DNA of 52,145 nucleotides from Prevotellaceae bacterium UBA4372 (GTDB lineage: Bacteria; Bacteroidota; Bacteroidia; Bacteroidales; Bacteroidaceae): the NCBI GenBank assembly GCA_002391275.1, contig DGSC01000014.1, positions 67,951-120,095 on the forward strand, read 5' to 3'. The notes under the pieces are model-generated. The model saw only the letters and a list, made by a program, of their open reading frames with translations. It did not search any database and was not told where the DNA came from. This document shows, piece after piece, positions 50,792 to 52,145 of this stretch (positions are counted from its first letter, which is position 1; every line of letters begins with the position of its first letter). Made by a program: the position numbers and the translations under genes.

Positions 50792-51031
50792 TCACTGCTT
50801 GCTGATCTTCACCTCTATGCTGCCGTCTTTGATGCCACGGATGAGGCGACTTTGCAGTTGCTCGCGCTCTTCTGTCATTAGTTCAAATGCAACTCCGTCG
50901 GCTCCTGTTTCGGGGAAGTACTTACCTTCGACATCGTTTTTCAGTTAGACGCCGTTGCCTGATTCTTCGGCTTTGTAGTAGATTCGTAGCGATGGATATG
51001 ATTCCTTTAGGGAACTATATACCTGTTGACT
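50792..51031 (-). pseudogene. Gene remnant with internal stop
   Basis: A coherent minus-strand frame reads SQQVYSSLKESYPSLRIYYK, AEESGNGV, then an in-frame TAA (50944-50946), then LKNDVEGKYFPETGADGVAF, ELMTEEREQLQSRLIRGIKD, GSIEVKISKQ, TGA. No start codon is present at the left end of the protein and a TAG precedes it, so the 5' part is missing too. A terminator still stands downstream. The family is not recognised, but it looks like a small conserved Bacteroidales protein. The surrounding stretches 50679-50791 and 51032-51112 hold nothing I can identify. Confidence 0.6.
51006..51031. repeat. Left copy of a 26-bp imperfect direct repeat
   Basis: TTTAGGGAACTATATACCTG, then TTGACT. It matches 51455-51480 at 23 of 26 positions (differences at bases 7, 11 and 24). 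The two copies enclose 423 bases including the candidate RNA. Confidence 0.7.
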
Positions 51032-51112
51032 CTAAATATCAATAGTGTATAGATATACAAAAATGAGCAACCTATCTTGGGCTGCTAATTTTCATTTTCG
51101 TTAATAAAGAAT

Positions 51113-51151
51113 AAATCCCATCGACACATTAAACGTATGTCAATGGGATTT
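51113..51151. other. Stem-loop
   Basis: AAATCCCAT-C-GACA pairs with TGTC-A-ATGGGATTT: 13 pairs around one mismatch, 11-base loop. The right side is TTTTG, a modest terminator for a plus transcript, but no plus-strand gene precedes it. Confidence 0.55.
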
Positions 51152-51268
51152 TGTAAGTATGCCCTTGCAGTCCTCTAGTCCATCCAAAGATGATGGGTTG
51201 CTAGCGGTTGTGTAGCTGAAAGGCTGCAAAAATAAGTGACGTAGGTCACAACTTTAAATTTAGTAAAA

Positions 51269-51364
51269 ATGGACAAAATTCATTTTGAAAAATTTGACGA
51301 AAGGGCACAGAGATTGCTCAAGCGTCAGTGGTTCTTGATGAACTACAAAAGTAAGGCTTACTAA
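51269..51364 (+). CDS. Possible 31-residue peptide overlapping the RNA candidate
   Basis: ATG after an A-rich stretch (TAGTAAAAATGG) opens MDKIHFEKFDERAQRLLKRQ, WFLMNYKSKAY and stops at TAA 51362-51364, inside the second hairpin of the structured segment. The peptide is basic and amphipathic. It could be a leader peptide or a small protein, or the frame could be accidental and the RNA the product. It is a poor candidate for a stand-alone gene without comparative support. Confidence 0.4.
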   Translation: MDKIHFEKFDERAQRLLKRQWFLMNYKSKAY

Positions 51365-51422
51365 GCCGTGTAAAAAGCGGCAATAAGTCGCTTTTCCTCC
51401 CTACTGCAATAGGGAGGTTTTT
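51328..51422 (+). ncRNA. Candidate structured small RNA ending in a strong terminator
   Basis: Four hairpins follow one another with almost no gap: GTGGTTC/GAACTAC (51328-51346), GGCTT/AAGCC (51355-51367), AAAAGCG/CGCTTTT (51373-51395) and CCTCCCTA/TAGGGAGG plus five T (51396-51422). The last is a textbook Rho-independent terminator, yet no ordinary gene lies upstream and none is cut off downstream. The layout, with a short nexus-like hairpin after a linker and then terminal hairpins, resembles the 3' half of type II tracrRNAs. No cas gene or repeat array is in the window, so that identity is only a hypothesis. The 5' end is unknown; the segment from 51207 also shows pairing (GTTGTG/CACAAC, GTGAC/GTCAC). 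Confidence 0.5.
51396..51422 (+). terminator. Strong terminator of the candidate RNA
   Basis: CCTCCCTA / TAGGGAGG, 8 bp, 6-base loop, followed by TTTTT. Confidence 0.85.
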
Positions 51423-51454
51423 AATTGAATATTAAATTTTGTTTCAGATATTGA

Positions 51455-51480
51455 TTTAGGTAACGATATACCTGTTGGCT
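51455..51480. repeat. Right copy of the 26-bp imperfect direct repeat
   Basis: TTTAGGTAACGATATACCTG, then TTGGCT; 23 of 26 bases equal to 51006-51031. Bases 51423-51454 between the RNA terminator and this copy hold nothing I recognise. Confidence 0.7.
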
Positions 51481-51509
51481 ATATCTTTAATTAATTATTA
51501 TCTTTAAAA

Positions 51510-51602
51510 AGTCAGTGGCGAGAGCATCGCTTGGTAAAATATTCACATACTCCACCAAGCCAAGTTGGATAAAATATATTAGAGTATGCTCTGCCACCGA
51601 CT
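51510..51602 (-). terminator. Large imperfect palindrome, terminator-like on the minus strand
   Basis: AGTCAGTGGCGAGAGCAT pairs with ATGCTCTGCCACCGACT through 16 pairs, one mismatch and one bulge. The 58 bases inside contain further pairing (CTTGG/CCAAG, CATACTC/GAGTATG). Read leftward it ends in GACTTTTT, so it could terminate the minus-strand genes at 51759-52145; its size also allows a recombination or element-end site. Confidence 0.5.
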
Positions 51603-51608
51603 GTTGTG

Positions 51609-51645
51609 TTACACGTCTTTATTTGATGTGCCTTTACACGTCTTT
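51609..51645. repeat. Pair of 12-bp direct repeats
   Basis: TTACACGTCTTT at 51609-51620 and again at 51634-51645, start-to-start distance 25 bases. They could be tandem binding sites. Between here and 51758 I see only AT-rich sequence. Confidence 0.5.
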
Positions 51646-51758
51646 TTATGTTTATAACTGATACACATCTGCGAACCAAATAGTATAAGAGCTGTTATGA
51701 TAATTATCAATGATTTCATATTTCAATCTTCTATATTATAACCATTATATGCTTTAAT

Positions 51759-51908
51759 CTAAGATGAGAAATCATTATTTGAAAGCAAGATAGAACTGCA
51801 TCTTTTTACACCGCTAATAGATTGAGACATCTGCATAATAGGTTTAAAACGCATCGTTTTTAGTTCTTCGTAAGTATATGTTTTAATCATAATTTCTCTA
51901 TTATTCAT
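51759..51908 (-). CDS. Small hypothetical protein
   Basis: A 49-residue frame, MNNREIMIKTYTYEELKTMR, FKPIMQMSQSISGVKRCSSI, LLSNNDFSS, starting at an ATG that overlaps the stop of the upstream partial gene by 8 bases. An internal ATG at 51890 (MIKTYTYEELK) is an alternative. Composition is AT-rich, unlike the core genes. No family recognised; the tight overlap is the main support. Confidence 0.4.
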   Translation of the reverse strand: MNNREIMIKTYTYEELKTMRFKPIMQMSQSISGVKRCSSILLSNNDFSS

Positions 51909-52145
51909 TATTAAAGGTATTCTGAATATATTCATCAGAGTCAATTGCATCTAATGAAATCGCATCAATTAATCCATTTATATTATCAGCAAATTCAGTA
52001 CAAACACGAACCTTTTGATTGTTGTCGCTTATATTCTCTCTTACAAATTTACCTCTGACTATTCTTTCAATCATATTGGTGTTATTGTAATCATAATCAT
52101 TAACTAACATTCGTGTAAGTGTTACGTCAGTTCGGGATAAGAAAG
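51901..52145 (-). CDS. C-terminal part of an unknown protein, cut by the window edge
   Basis: The frame is open from the right edge: FLSRTDVTLTRMLVNDYDYN, NTNMIERIVRGKFVRENISD, NNQKVRVCTEFADNINGLID, AISLDAIDSDEYIQNTFNNE, TAA. An ATG exists at 52110, but the frame continues upstream without a stop, so this is probably the last 81 residues of a longer gene. AT-rich codon use suggests acquired DNA. No family recognised. Confidence 0.5.
   Translation of the reverse strand, partial: FLSRTDVTLTRMLVNDYDYNNTNMIERIVRGKFVRENISDNNQKVRVCTEFADNINGLIDAISLDAIDSDEYIQNTFNNE

Noticed and set aside
51207..51252. Single CRISPR repeat (GTTGTG...CACAAC)
   Set aside because: Only one copy; no second repeat at spacer distance on either side. 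Kept only as a remark in the RNA finding.

Overview
The window looks like a chromosome segment of a Bacteroidales bacterium, most likely Prevotellaceae. The evidence is repeated Bacteroidetes-type -7 boxes (TAnnTTTG) a few bases upstream of genes, start codons without Shine-Dalgarno sequences, SPII lipoproteins, a TonB receptor paired with a DUF4249 lipoprotein, a GH16 enzyme with a DLSGK...GLYIHNGRKVV type tail, a trpBEGDCFA operon and family-level resemblance of most proteins. The genus is inferred, not proven.

Layout. 1-5500: end of rpsR, rplI with a long acidic tail, a small Ala/Glu lipoprotein, mtaB with an overlapping family 2 glycosyltransferase, and hisS. 5675-10778: an export operon (TolC-like, HlyD-like, two ABC-2 permeases) with no ATPase gene. 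10816-13148: purD and a membrane protein. 13132-16664 (minus): rhaB, Nudix hydrolase and GH16 glycosidase in one operon. 16869-18011: zinc ribbon and D-2-hydroxyacid dehydrogenase. 18119-22910 (minus): slyD, aroC, cstA, glutathione peroxidase and acyl-ACP thioesterase, mostly tightly packed. 23119-24792: an RluA-type protein with a coiled-coil extension. 24797-26947 (minus): dnaX and a small HExxH protein. 27156-29338: divIC, a membrane protein, plsC and a DUF4369 lipoprotein. 29357-32422 (minus): a polyprenyl-phosphate glycosyltransferase, dihydroorotase and a free-standing MetH reactivation domain. 32711-36595: YbjQ family protein (minus) and mfd. 36798-43721: tryptophan operon trpBEGDCFA behind a leader peptide with three consecutive Trp codons and a recognisable antiterminator/terminator pair. 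43777-47253: TonB receptor and DUF4249 lipoprotein.

From about 47.3 kb to the right edge the window becomes accessory: a broken gene, an AAA ATPase whose coding sequence contains an intergenic-type filler repeat, small unrecognised genes preceded by hairpins, a second gene remnant, and a strongly AT-rich tail. The tail holds a string of four hairpins ending in a strong terminator (a candidate small structured RNA), flanked by an imperfect 26-bp direct repeat, a large imperfect palindrome, and the 3' end of an unknown minus-strand operon.

The most informative points are the complete trp attenuator, the structured-RNA candidate near 51.3 kb, the stand-alone MetH reactivation domain, the filler repeat inside the AAA ATPase, a terminator embedded in a coding sequence, and a pair of crossed terminators near 18.05 kb. 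I saw no tRNA or rRNA gene, CRISPR array, intact insertion sequence or replication origin.
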